DNA from: Selaginella tamariscina
Taxonomy: Eukaryota > Streptophyta > Lycopodiopsida > Selaginellales > Selaginellaceae
Assembly (NCBI GenBank): GCA_003024785.1
Contig: PUQB01000001.1
Span: 2,431,501 to 2,495,500, forward strand
DNA length: 64,000 bases
Reading direction: 5' to 3'
The translations under genes and the position numbers were made by a program. Shown here one piece after another: positions 22,196-33,928 of the stretch (positions are counted from its first letter, which is position 1; each line of letters begins with the position of its first letter). The notes under the pieces are model-generated. The model made no database searches. It was not told where the DNA came from and saw nothing but the letters and a program-made list of their open reading frames with translations.

Positions 22196-23904
22196 ATGGT
22201 CCGTATTTCGTTGTATTCTCGCCTACATTTTCAGCACCATGTACTTCAAGCAATCCGTACAGTCCGGGATGTGAAGCATGTCTCCAGCAGCCTGACAGAA
22301 GCCGTGAGATGGCTTGAACAATGGGACCGAGGAGATAACAAGGACGCATACTTCTACCTTCTCCGCAGATGTATCAAACACAAAGCACTCCCAGAAGGCC
22401 GCAGATTACACGCTCTCATCCGGCAACGAAGATACGACTACGATGGCTTCTTGGGGACTCTTCTCATCAAGTTCTATGGAGAATGCAATTGCCTCGATGA
22501 GGCACGGTCCGCTTACGACTCACTTCCCACTTCAAACTCCATGTTGGCACTCAACAACTTGCTCGAAGCATACATTTCCAATAGCCAGATTGAACAGGCA
22601 AGGCAGTTGTTTGACAGCGTATCTAGGAAAGACTCCAAAGTCTGGGATACCATGATCTCAGCATATGCCCAGAAAGGGGATATGAACGAGGCTAAGAATC
22701 TCTTCAAGCAGGCCAAGGAGCCGGGCACGGAGCTCTGGGCGACACTCATTAAGGGCTACTCGAGTATCAGAAGGCTTGACAAGGCCCGAGTTATCTTCCG
22801 GATGGCTCCTGGCGACGAACGTGTGTGGAATGCAATCATCGCTGCATATACCCAGAATGGAGATATCAAAGAAGCCAGAAGCTTACTGAACCGGATGAGG
22901 AACCCGAGTGTTCCCACCTGCAAGCTGCTCTTGGATGCATATCTGAAATCTGGCCACATAGCTGATGCCGAGGCTGTGTTCAACAGGATAACCAGTGTGA
23001 GTGAAGCTCCGTGGTCGACCATGTTGGCAGCATATTTGGAGACCGGCCGTTTCTCAGATGCCAAGCATACTTTCAAGATGATGCCCAACAAGGACTCGTC
23101 TTCATGGAATGCAATGATCCGAGCTCATGCACTCCGTGGTGAGCTTGAAAACGCAAGTACATTGTTTGAGGACATGGGAAAGATGAGGAACTTGGAATCA
23201 TGGAACCTGATATTGGAGGCGTATAAACAACATGGACGTGCAGGTGATACATACAAGATCTTCAGAGGCATGAAGGAAAGATATGTGAAGCCGGACAAGG
23301 ACTCTTTCACCACTTTGATCAGCGGCTGTTACGACTTAAAGGAAGCTGACAGAGTTCTTAAAGAAGTAGAGTGGAGTGTGTTCATACGGGACGTAGATAT
23401 CAATAACGAGTTGATCAGGATGTACCTGAGGCTCGAGGTGCTCAACGGAGCAGAGTCAGTGTTTACAAAGCTCGAGATGAAGAATGCCGAGTCTTGGATA
23501 CTGATGGTATCGGATTTGCCAAGTTGGGATCTTATAAAGAAGCAGTGGAGCTTCTTCCGAGGATGGTTATTGAAGGGTTTATGCCAGATAACAGTGTGTT
23601 TGAAAGCATGGTTTCAGCATGCTCTCAACTTGAAGACGCTGGAAAATGTTTCCGGTGTATGATCTCGGACTACTACCTGAGTCCGAGCTTGCCCATGTAT
23701 GTACGCATGGTTGAGCTTCTCAAGAAACCCAATGAAGCTGAGGATTTGGTAAACAGTATGCCCTTTATACCAGACAGATCTGTCTGGACGGCTCTTCTTA
23801 CTGTTTGCGACAAGGCTGGGGATGCGTCCCGTGTCAAGGTTGCGCAACGTGCGTTGTCACAGATGAACTATGAAGTGAGAGCTCGTTCATCAATGTATAA
23901 TTAA
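22196..23904 (+). CDS. PPR protein B (one frameshift)
   Basis: The first in-frame ATG is 22196 (MVRISLYSRLHFQ). The N-terminus is Arg/Ser/His-rich and could be a mitochondrial presequence. About a dozen PPR motifs follow, mixing 31- and 35-residue types (AYAQKGDMNEAKNLF, AYTQNGDIKEARSLL). At 23510-23514 the frame moves by -1, from ILMVS into GFAKLGSYKEAVELL. It then runs cleanly through the last motifs and an E1-like segment (SMPFIPDRSVWTALLTVCDKAG) to the stop at 23904. The single missing base is the only lesion. The stop is 8 bp from the stop of the convergent PPR-C. Confidence 0.88.
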
Positions 23905-23912
23905 TGTTGGTG

Positions 23913-25895
23913 CTAGTCGTTCTCAACATAGATATTTGATAACAACACGTAATCTGAAGAAACATCCAGCTTCATATCTATCATTCTTGTTGCAGCCCGT
24001 TGTCCAGTTTCTATGTCCCCGTGCATTCTACAAGCCCCAAGTAGTGATCTACACACAGTAATCTGCGGAAGAAATGGCATACACATTACCAACTCTTCGG
24101 CTTCCTTTACACGTCCGGACCTTCCAAGTGCATCCACAACGCAGTTGTAATGTTCCGAGCACGGGACTACAAAATGGTCCGAGATCATTGAGAGAAACCG
24201 CTCACGGCTGTCATCTGGAAGTCCCTTCTGACTATGTACCATAAGCAGAAGAACAAATGTGATATCATCGGAGCGAACACCCTCTAAACACATATTCACA
24301 AAGAGTTGGAAAGCTTTCAGGTGATACCCATTGTGTGCATATGCAGCTACCATTGCATTGTACAATATGCAGCTTGCACCTTTGAGCCGATCGAAAACCT
24401 GTCTTGCTTTCTCAACGAGTCCACCCCGTGCATAAGCAGTGATCATTGTTGTTCCGGATGAAATATCTCCACCATTTGGCATTTCAGTGAAGAGTCTCTC
24501 TGCTTCAAGCAGATGCGTACCACGGGCATATGCGGTAACGAGCGCATTCCACGGCACCTCATCTCTCACCGGCATCTTGTCGAAGAGTTCTTTTGCCAAA
24601 CGCAAACTGTCTTGCTGCTGACAAACAGCCTGAAGCATAGCATTCCATGACACAGAATTCCTGTAGAGCATGTCATCGAACACGCATTTTGCATCTGGCA
24701 GGATCCCCTTGCTCCCATATGCGGTAATCATCGCGTTCCAAGTCGTCATATTCTGCATCGGCATTCGATCAAGCAGTTCTTTCACCTTCTGCATATACCC
24801 TTCCCGGGCATACATCCCGGCAATTGCATTCCAAGACACAACATCCCTGTCTCGCCCATCTTTGAACATTCCCCATGCTATATCTACATGACCATTCTCC
24901 GCATACGCAACCAACATGGTTGTCCACGACACAACATTCGGCTCCGGCATTCTGTCGTAGAAACGTTTCGCTTCCTCCAGATACCCGTTCTGGGCATCCG
25001 CTGCAAGCAAAGAGTTCAAGGACACAGAGTCCCACTGCGGCATTCTTTGAAACAGATCTCGTGCCTCGGGCAGACTTCCTGTCTGAACATAAGCCGTGAA
25101 CATAGCGTTCCATGATACCACACTTCTTTCATCCGACCTCTCAAACACTGCCTTCGCATCTTCAATATGCCCATTGTCACCGTACTTTGAAACAAGAACT
25201 GTTGACAGTAACACTGTCCGAGAAGGTATTGCTTCATAGAGAGCCCGAGCTTCACGAATTGTTCCATTCTCTGCATATCCTGCAATCACCGAAGTATGAG
25301 AAGAAGTATTGTGAAGAGGCATCCTGTCATAGCATCTCTTGGCCTCTTCCATGTGCCCATTCTGTGCATACCCTGCTAAGGTAGCATTCCAGGACACTAT
25401 GTCTCTGTGGGCAAGCGAGTCGAACATCTCTTTCATCTCCCGTAAATGCCCAGATTGGGCATTGGCTACGAGGGCAGAAGTCACGGTTACCAAGTCCCAG
25501 CTGGGCATCCTCGTCAGGAGAAAGAAGGCATTCTCTACATCTCCTGCACCGGCAAAGCCACTGATGAGTGTTGTCCAGGAAATTGCATCTCGATCGTGCA
25601 TCAAGTCGAACACAGACTTGGCATCCTGCAAATGTCCATTCTGCGCAAATGCACGAGCAAGGATGTTCCATGAGAAAAGATTGGGATCGTGAATGGAGTC
25701 GAAGGTTTGTTTTGCTTCGCTCAAGCTACCGCACTTGCCATACATCTCCACCACGAGATTGGATAAGCACCGGTTTCTCTTGTGTGGGCTTGCAAGTATC
25801 CTCCGATGTACTTCCTTTGCAAGCAACAAGTCCCCTGAATCTCCACATGCTTTCACAAAACCAACAAGCTCTTCCTTTAGTACAGCTCGTCTCAT
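23913..25895 (-). CDS. PPR protein C, array of S-type motifs
   Basis: An intact single exon of 660 codons from ATG 25895-25893. After a short leader it has roughly 17 PPR motifs, nearly all 31 residues, with consensus AYAxNGHxEEAKxxFDRMPxxDVVSWN. The last part matches the start of an E1 region (MPFLPQITVCRSLLGAC, then SSDYVLLSNIY) and ends there, before E2/DYW. Predicted role is organellar RNA recognition. It is convergent with PPR-B (8 bp between stops) and divergent from PPR-D (71 bp between starts). No clear transit peptide is visible. Confidence 0.93.
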   Translation of the reverse strand: MRRAVLKEELVGFVKACGDSGDLLLAKEVHRRILASPHKRNRCLSNLVVEMYGKCGSLSEAKQTFDSIHDPNLFSWNILARAFAQNGHLQDAKSVFDLMHDRDAISWTTLISGFAGAGDVENAFFLLTRMPSWDLVTVTSALVANAQSGHLREMKEMFDSLAHRDIVSWNATLAGYAQNGHMEEAKRCYDRMPLHNTSSHTSVIAGYAENGTIREARALYEAIPSRTVLLSTVLVSKYGDNGHIEDAKAVFERSDERSVVSWNAMFTAYVQTGSLPEARDLFQRMPQWDSVSLNSLLAADAQNGYLEEAKRFYDRMPEPNVVSWTTMLVAYAENGHVDIAWGMFKDGRDRDVVSWNAIAGMYAREGYMQKVKELLDRMPMQNMTTWNAMITAYGSKGILPDAKCVFDDMLYRNSVSWNAMLQAVCQQQDSLRLAKELFDKMPVRDEVPWNALVTAYARGTHLLEAERLFTEMPNGGDISSGTTMITAYARGGLVEKARQVFDRLKGASCILYNAMVAAYAHNGYHLKAFQLFVNMCLEGVRSDDITFVLLLMVHSQKGLPDDSRERFLSMISDHFVVPCSEHYNCVVDALGRSGRVKEAEELVMCMPFLPQITVCRSLLGACRMHGDIETGQRAATRMIDMKLDVSSDYVLLSNIYVEND

Positions 25896-25966
25896 CCATC
25901 AAGGGAAGAACCCTAAAACAGAGGGAGGAGTGCGAGGAAGAAGAATGTAGGCCGAGGCTATGGTGG

Positions 25967-28148
25967 ATGATCTTGATATGCGGCTTAACACAGCAGGTTC
26001 GCACATACACAAGTGTTGCATGCAGAGCATCCTTGAATCCGCTTGTAGAGGCGCTGGCGGCCGCCATAGAAGAAGGCAAGTCATTAGACAGAGCTCTTGG
26101 AGGAAGAGCATTAGGAACCTCCATTGTAGCCTATGTGATGAGAAGGGTTGATCCTGACTCTGCCAAGAGCTTCTTCTTCTGGGCATCTCAACAAGTGGGT
26201 TTCTCACACAATTGCTACACTTTCAACACTCTGTTAGAAGTGTTTGTCAATTCTGGACGGATCTCGGAAGCTCGGGAGATGTTAGCAGGTGGGTTCTTCA
26301 GAGCAAATGTAGGCAGCTACAACACGTTGATTCAAGGGATATGCGAAACAAGAGGTGAAGAAGTATTAGAAGCTCTCGAGTTGCTATACCAGATGAGGCA
26401 TGTTGGTGTGCGTGAGAATCCCAGAACCTATATGTTTCTGTTGCGAGGAATTGCTCGTGCTGGGATGGTTGCAGTGGCTCTGAAGTGTTACAGAGATGTT
26501 CCAATCCAGCTCGATGTGGTAGTGGTTACTGCATTCATAAGCAGTCTCTGTAAGACGGGATATATAGATGAAGCTCTGGGAGTCATGTCCGAGATGAGTT
26601 CGAACATTGTGACATACAATGTTCTGATTGATGCACTGTGCAAGGGACGGAGGATATCCGAGGGGTTTGCTCTTTTCAGGAAGGCCCTTCTTTCTGGGCT
26701 GAAGCCCAATGTTGTGACGTATACCAGTCTCATATACGGGCTATGCAGGATTGGTGAGGTTGATTCTGGATGCAGTCTTCTGAAGGAGATGCTCGAAAGA
26801 GGCTGTGCTCCGAACACAGTGACTTACAACACTTTGGCAAATGGATATGTAGATCAAGGTCGTGCATATGACGCATTTGCTCTTCTTGAACAGAAGAGTT
26901 TTAAACCAGCTCGTGTCACATTCGGTGTGATTGTCAAAGGTCTGTGTAAACTTGGGCGTCTGGAAGAAGCTTATGGTGTGGTAGAAGAGATGGTTAGCAG
27001 GGGAATCACTCCGGATGTTGAGATCCATACAGTACTCACTGATGCATTGTGTAAGCAAGGAAGATCGATGCTGCTTGGTATGTGTTTCGTGGGGTTGTTC
27101 AGGCTGGATTCACCCCAGATGTCGTCATATACAGTGTACTTGTTGATGGATTTTGCAAAGCAGGCAGGATAGAGGAAGCCTTTGGGATGTTACAGACGAT
27201 GGTGGAGAATGACTGTGAGCCAGACGTGTATACATTCACCATTGTGGTGGATGCTCTGTGCAAGGCGAGATACCCAACCGGGGCATACGAAGTGTTCGAG
27301 GGGATGTCCAAAGTGGGTATATTGCCAGACGAGGTGGCTTTTGATGCAATGTTTAACGGGCTTTGCAAGGAAGGGAAGATGGATCAAGCATGCGAGATTC
27401 TGAGGACAAAAGCAGGAGTTTTCACATATAGCTCCTTGCTACAGGGTCTCTGCAATATCATCAACAGAATAGACGAGGCACTGCGGCTGCTTAAGGACAT
27501 GCCTAGAATGGGTTGTGTTCCTAATGCGGTGTGTTTCAATGTAGTGATGAACGGACTTTGCCGGGCACGTCGGGTTGAAGAGGCTTATCAAGTTTACCGG
27601 GCAATGAACGATGCTGGATGTGTTGGAGATGTCATTACTTACATATCTTGTTACACGGACTTTGCAAGGTAGGCAGGATCACAGAAGCTTATGAACACGT
27701 TGAGAGCATGACATATATAGAAGGATGCAGTCCGAACGTGGTGACTTATACGACACTTATTAAAGGGCTTTGTGATGCCAACAGAGTAGAGGAAGCTTGT
27801 AGAGTTTATGAGAAGATGGTCGAGAGTGTTCCTCCTAACGAGTTTACTTATGGGTTGCTCATCAGTGGACTATGCAAAGCTGGGGAATTTGAGAGAGTGA
27901 ACCACGTTTTTGAGCACATGCTGTCGAGAAATGGGGGTGAGTACGCAGAGGTACTGGTTGCTGGACTTGCAAGAGATGGGAGAGCTATGGTTGCTTATGA
28001 GATGGTTAGACAGATGATGAGTAAGGGATTCTCACCGAGTGGTGCTGCATGTAGTGCTGTTTTGGATGCTCTGTGGACATCCGGATGCATGGAAGAACAC
28101 AGGCTGCTTGTTGATGAGATTATCAAAAGAGCATCCATTCGAAATTGA
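25967..28148 (+). CDS. PPR protein D, P-class (two frameshifts)
   Basis: ATG 25967 is the first Met in frame after the divergent PPR-C start. Segments lie at 25967-27062, about 27063-27650 and about 27650-28148, each in the -1 frame of the one before. Together they give about 725 residues with some 16 motifs of 35 residues, of the type YNVLIDALCKGRRISEGF and TYTSLIYGLCRIGEVD. P-class proteins stabilise, splice or process organellar transcripts. The missing bases are near 27060-27064 (GGAAGATCG, where an extra A restores KIDAAW) and near 27645-27652 (before LLHGLCKVGRI). Motif phase is kept across both breaks, so the ancestral gene was continuous. The epoxide hydrolase starts 84 bp downstream. 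Confidence 0.88.
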
Positions 28149-28231
28149 CATGACTTTTTTTTATGTCTGTTCATGTCATCTGAATAGGGGTTTAATTCCT
28201 GTGGTAACTACGTCATTGTTGTGCTTTGGAT

Positions 28232-28886
28232 ATGGCGGACCAGGTGATGCATCGCTTTGTAGAAACTAACGGAATTCGGATGCACATAGCTGAACAAGGA
28301 ACAGGTTTGTCAAAAAAGAATTTGTTGATTATGTGTTGAATTCTTTTGTCAGGACCGGTGGTGTTGCTTCTTCATGGGTTTCCAGAGATTTGGTACTCGT
28401 GGAGGTACCAGATTCCTGTTCTTGCTGCTGCTGGTTACCATGTGATAGCTCCTGACTTGAGAGGCTATGGACAAACAGATGCTCCTTCTGGGGTTGAGAA
28501 TTACACCCATTTTGACATTGTTGGTGACTTGATCGGCTTGCTGGATTCTATCAAGGAGGAGCAGGTACTCTGTATTCATGTACTTATGTTCCCTGCAAAT
28601 GCCACTAATGGGTATATCATGAATGCACATACACATACAAAATGTTATTGCGTACACAAACTTTGTTGTGGATTTCAGGTGTTTGTTGTAGGCCATGATT
28701 GGGGAGCAATTATAGCATGGAATTTATGTTTATTACGAGGTGAAAGAGTGAAGGGAATTGTAGCTCTTAGTGTTCCCTTCACCCCAAGAAGGTCCCACAT
28801 AAGTCCTGTCAAACGCTTTGAAAAACTCATTGGTGAAGGTTTCTACTACTGCCGTTTCCAGGTTCCATATACTCAGTATCTGTCAG

Positions 28887-28923
<37 letters not shown>

Positions 28924-28929
28924 TTCTAT

Positions 28930-28993
<64 letters not shown>

Positions 28994-29253
28994 CACACGC
29001 ACACGTTTTTTCAGGAGACTGGTAGAGCAGAAGCGGATTTTGCAAGGTATGGAACCAAATCAGTTTTGAAGACTTTACTGGGATCAAACATCAAGGTAGC
29101 ACCCAAAGACAAGGAGCTGTTTGATATTCTTAGAGTGCCAAGCACATTGCCTCCGTGGTTAACTGAAGACGACCTCGACTTCTACACACAACAATATGAA
29201 AAGTCCGGATTCACTCCTCCACTCAACTACTATAGAGCAACAGACCTGTAAGA

Positions 29254-29314
<61 letters not shown>

Positions 29315-29697
29315 GTATATGCAGCTCATGGAAGCTGAGTGCTCCATGGACGGAAGTGGGTGTTACCACACCTGCAATGTATATAACGGGTGAGAAGGAC
29401 CTCGTGTACCATTTCCCTGGGACGAAGGAGTTTGTTCATCACAAAGATGGGCTACGTAAGTATGTTCCAAACATGAGGGAGATTGTCATCCTTCCTGGTG
29501 CAAGCCACTTCATGCAGCAGCAGAAACACGCCGAGGTGAAACCAACTGTTGCTCAAGTTTCTTTAAGTCTTTCAACCTGTCCAAGTTATAAAGAAGTTAA
29601 GCTCGTTTATTATAAAAACACTGGTGTGTGCGTGTACGTGTGTGTGTGCGTGTGTGTAGCTAACAAACAAGCAGGCAGGAGAAAGTTAAATGTTTGA
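28232..29697 (+). CDS. Soluble epoxide hydrolase-like alpha/beta hydrolase
   Basis: Exons 28232-28304, 28353-28564, 28679-28861, 29014-29247 and 29325 to about 29540-29697. The start is MADQVMHRFV. It has the HGFPE oxyanion motif, the nucleophile Asp in GHDWGA, a cap-domain FARYG region, the charge-relay Asp in TGEKDLVY and the catalytic His in GASHFMQQ. These enzymes hydrolyse epoxides to diols in the cytosol; plant members act on fatty-acid epoxides for cutin and defence compounds. The order of elements and the length (about 310-350 residues) are normal. The C-terminus is uncertain: the frame runs on past KHAEV into low-complexity sequence and stops at 29697, so a further intron is possible. 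Intron 3 holds a 100-bp compound microsatellite. No frameshift was found. Confidence 0.93.
28887..28990. repeat. Compound microsatellite (TA)n(GA)n(CA)n(TA)n in an intron
   Basis: Lies wholly within intron 3 of the epoxide hydrolase gene, ending about 23 bp before the acceptor at 29013. A second compound tract, (TC)n(AC)n, fills intron 4 (29258-29310). Confidence 0.95.
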
Positions 29698-29775
29698 TCA
29701 CGGAAGCAAAGTTCAAACTAAATTCGTTATGTAAATTAAGTTTAAACAAAAAAAAAAAACCCTAGAAATTCAAAC

Positions 29776-31192
29776 ATGGCCAAGGCGAGAGCTCCAGGGA
29801 AGGTGATTATCTGCGGGGAGCACGCAGTGGTTCATGGTGCAACTGCGCTTGCTGCTGCAATTGGGATCTATACAGAAGTGGAGATTACAAGAGGTAACAC
29901 AGCAGAAATTGTATAGATAGAGCGTTGAATTTCCTCTCCATTGTAGCTGATGATGGATTTCTATCTGTGACACTTGTGAATGAGGATTTGAATCTGAAAT
30001 GGCCTCTGAAAGACATTCAATCCGCCGTGCATCGAATCCTGCACGAGCCCGATCCGATGGCAGTCAGATCTTGCGGTAAGGACTTAGTAGCCAGTCTTAA
30101 GGAACTTATCAGTAAATGGGAGTTGCCATTGCACTTGAAGGATGGTGTTCCAGACGGAATTGTTGCGTTCTTGTTCCTTACTCCTCCATTGTTGGGTAAG
30201 ATATTAAGATAGTATATATATACAGTAGTCGTAATCAATGTAATGAATGGTTTAGATTGAGGAAGGCAGGAGTTGTGAGGATACAATCTGAGATTCCTAT
30301 GGGATGTGGTCTTGGTTCTTCAGCTGCGTACTCAGTTGCTACTGCTGCTTGTTTACTAGGTTTTACCCGTAGAGAAACACCGCTTGCTACTGCAGAATGG
30401 AGTTCAGTTTCTGAGGCAGATGCAGATCTCATAAACAAGTGGGCTTTTGAGGCTGAGAAGATCATCCATGGAACACCATCAGGCATAGACAACACTGTCT
30501 CTTCTTTTGGTATGCCACTTTAAACTTCTCTCACAACATGCTGTTAATGAGTATATGTTAAGGCAATATTGTCAAGTACAAGAAGAACAGGGAGACTTCG
30601 GTCTCCGAAATGACTCTGCTCCATGACTTGCCGTCCTTCAGGATTCTTGTAACCAACACGAGAATATTACGGAATACAAAGAAGCTGGTAGCTAACGTGG
30701 GTGCACTGAAATGTCGGCACGAAGAAGTAATGCATAATGTTTTTGAGGCTGTTGACTCCATTTCTAACGAGGTTGTCGACATTCTACAGTCTATGATCCA
30801 ATCAAAGGCAAGTTCGTAGTTTATTTGGTTCAATATATGAATGTGTTTTCAGGATGTGAGTGAGCTAGAGGAGAAGCTGGCAGAGGACTTTGGTATTAAC
30901 CAAGGTCTCCTGGAGATAATGGGTGTTAGTCATCCAACTATTGCCTTGATATGTGAAACTACATCTAAATACAAGTTAACCTCGAAGCTAACTGGAGCAG
31001 GAGGAGGGGATGTGTGATTACATTCATACCCAAAGGTATTCTAAGTTAATCATGATTCATATAATTGATGCTTGGTATACATCAGCTCTCCCGGAGAACG
31101 TTTTGGAGCAGGTTAAGGCGGACTTGACACAAGCTGGGTTTCAGTGCTTTGAAGCAGAACTTGGTGTTAACGGTGTCCAGGTTCTTAAGTAG
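29776..31192 (+). CDS. Mevalonate kinase (two single-base losses)
   Basis: GHMP-family kinase that phosphorylates mevalonate in cytosolic isoprenoid synthesis. Exons 29776-29893, 29947-30195, 30256-30509, 30563-30807, 30853-31035 and 31086-31192. Motif 1 is [19 protein letters not shown]. Motif 2, the ATP loop, is [14 protein letters not shown]. The conserved GTPSGIDNT and TNTR follow, and motif 3 is KLTGAGGGG. One base is missing near 30178-30181 (an extra T restores LYSSIVG across the exon 2/3 junction) and one in the G run at 31001-31009 (an extra G restores the motif 3 frame into CVITFIP). The intron at 30808-30852 is of GC-AG type (AAG|GCAAGT), the only junction that keeps phase. All other parts fit a working enzyme of about 385 residues. 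Confidence 0.94.
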
Positions 31193-31282
31193 GCACATCG
31201 TTAACCATAAAATAATATGTGCTTTATTCACACATTGTACGTACATAGATGTAAAGTATACATGTATCATGTAAACTCAAGA

Positions 31283-31460
31283 GACGCAAGATGTATACGC
31301 AAGATGTATCACGTATCAGGATACGCAAGATGTATCATGTATACGCCAGATACATAAGATGTATGGTATATACGCAAGAAGTATCATGTATACGCCGGAT
31401 ACGCAAGATGTATGGAATATACGCAAGATGTATAATGTATACGCAAGATACTTACATGTA
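31283..31460. repeat. Minisatellite of ATACGCAAGATGTAT-type units
   Basis: About 180 bp built from imperfect 15-21 bp units, TATACGCAAGATGTATCATG and variants (CCAGATACATAAG, CCGGATACGCAAG). It lies in the 3' flank of mevalonate kinase. The open frame through it is a by-product of the repeat. Confidence 0.85.
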
Positions 31461-32131
31461 TAGATGTTACCACGCAATGTTATATTAGACCCTCATATAA
31501 TATTTGTGGATGATCTCTTCATTGAAGTTTGTTATATATGTGTGTGTGTGTGTGTGTGTGTTTACTACGTGTATTATTGAAGAATGAATACATATACGAA
31601 GTCTATGTGTGTATATATGTGTCCGTATATAGACATATATACGAGGATATTCAGTTGTTTGAATCCGGTATCACGGGAAGTGCATGCAAATGGAGTTTTA
31701 GATTACCTCAAATCGGAAATATAAATATCGTTGCTGAATTTTCAATATCACATTCTTGCAAATGATGCAATCACGATGTTGACGCAAAAAAAAAGCAAAC
31801 CCTCCAACATAGATTATCAAATAATACACGGTCTGGATCCGCCTAGATGCTTCACATTTGACGGTTTAGATTCTTTCTTGATCGGACGGCTATTATCCAG
31901 CAAAGAAAGCACTGGGCTATACAATTTTCCTTCGGTTCCGTAGCCGGCCCCCTGTTGGGCGCTAAAGAATCGAACAAAACCATGGGGATGATCGTTCTGG
32001 GTAGTCTAGATCATCTTAGATTTCTTCTGTATTTTGATCTACAAGGATCTGGCTCAAGATTTCCCATAAGCGTATGGGTTTAGTGTTGTAGGGCAAGCAA
32101 GAATTGGTAAAGGAAAACAGGGGCGAGGAAG
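31461..32131. other. Intergenic region upstream of the DnaJ gene
   Basis: Contains a (TG)n tract at 31538-31561 and no supported gene. The last 150 bp probably hold the DnaJ promoter and 5' UTR. Confidence 0.5.
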
Positions 32132-33853
32132 ATGGGCGATGTCAAGGCGCCACGCAGTAGCAAGCCAAGGAATCAGATCGCAGAGATCCTTATGAAGTTC
32201 TGGGCGTCCCCAGAAGTGCAACAGACCAGCAGATTAAGGCTGCGTACAGGAAAATGGCTCTCAAGTATGTCCCTTCTTGTTCTTGGTGTGTGTGTGTGTT
32301 CTTACTGTGTGTGTTCTACAGGTTGCATCCAGATAAGAACGTAGATAATCCAGAGGCAGCTGAATTATTCAAAGAAGTTGCGTTTTCTTACAGCATATTG
32401 TCGGATGCAGAGAAAAGACGTCAGTATGATGCTGCTGGGTTTCAGGTAATTATTTTGACCAAGATGTTACATGTATTTTGTACATATATACGTATATACA
32501 TGCTGTTAGTGTAGGCTGTGGAGCTTGACGGGTTGGAAGTCGATTTATCGAATCTGGGGACTGTCAACACCTGTTTGCTGCAATTTTCAGGTTGGTTTCT
32601 CTTATATGTCATGTATGTTGTGTTTATATGGTAAGATGGTAGTCTTTACTTAAAAGAATGGTTGCAGCAAGTTAGGAGTTCCCATAAAGACATCGATCTC
32701 ACCGACAGTTTTGGAAGAAGCACTTAATGATTCAGTGCAAATTAGACCTCTCGCTTTAGGACAACCCGTTCACGACAAGGTATTTATTTGTTTTATCATC
32801 TTGTGAGTTATGAACAAAAGCTAGAATACATACTGCATGTCTCTGTCTCTCTGCAAAAGATCAACAAAAACTAGACGTATACATACATAGACACACATAT
32901 ACACACTTGTTAAGTACATATTTTGAAAAAATATCAAGAATATAACCTTCGATGCAGGTTGAGAAGCAGGGGGCACACTTTTACAGTGTAACTCTTACAG
33001 AGGATGAGGCAGATGCTGGCCTAGTAGTCCGTGTTTATTCAACCTCTCAAAGCAAATTCAAGGTAAGAACGAACGCCCACACACACATTGTATACTAGTT
33101 TTATATTCAGTATAGTGATAAGTTTTAAGATGTGGTCATTGTAAACAGCTACTATACTTCGAACCTGAAGAGAATGGGGGGGACTGTCTTTACAGGTAAG
33201 AATGTTAAGTAGGCTCATTCATATGACTTTTATGTAGATTATTTGCATTTTCTTTTAGGAAGACAGCGGAAAGACTGGAAAGGTCACCTCAGCCGGGATG
33301 TACTTTCTACATTTCCAAGTATACAGATTGGATACAACCATGAATGCGGTATGTAACATGCACAATACACATGTTATATAGTATATTAACAAGCTACATA
33401 TTTCAGCTGGCAATGGCAAGAGATCCAGATACTGCATTCTTCAGAAGATTAGAAGGCTTACAACCATGTGAAATTGCAAAGTTGCATGCTGGCTCACATG
33501 TTTTTGCAGTTTATGGTTAGGATAACCTGCTACTTATATTAGTTTAGTTAAACTTAGTTGTTTCCTTAATACTTTGACAGGGGACAATTTTTTCAAGAGT
33601 GCTAGTTACACTATTGAAGCAGTGTGTGCTGATATGTTCCCAGAGGCTGCTAGCCAACTCCAAGGCGTCGAGGACCAAATAGTGGCAAAAAGAAACGAGC
33701 TACGCGACTTTGAAGCCGAGTATCGGGAGGTAAAAGATACATTAACACACATATTCACACATAATACCTTCTGTGTTTATGAATGGGTATATATATACTT
33801 ATATATATATACACACATACATATATACATATATAGATAAACACACACACACA

Positions 33854-33928
<75 letters not shown>

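Noticed and set aside
31283-31460. CRISPR-like array
   Set aside because: Units are imperfect, contiguous, lack unique spacers and lie in a plant nuclear gene flank.
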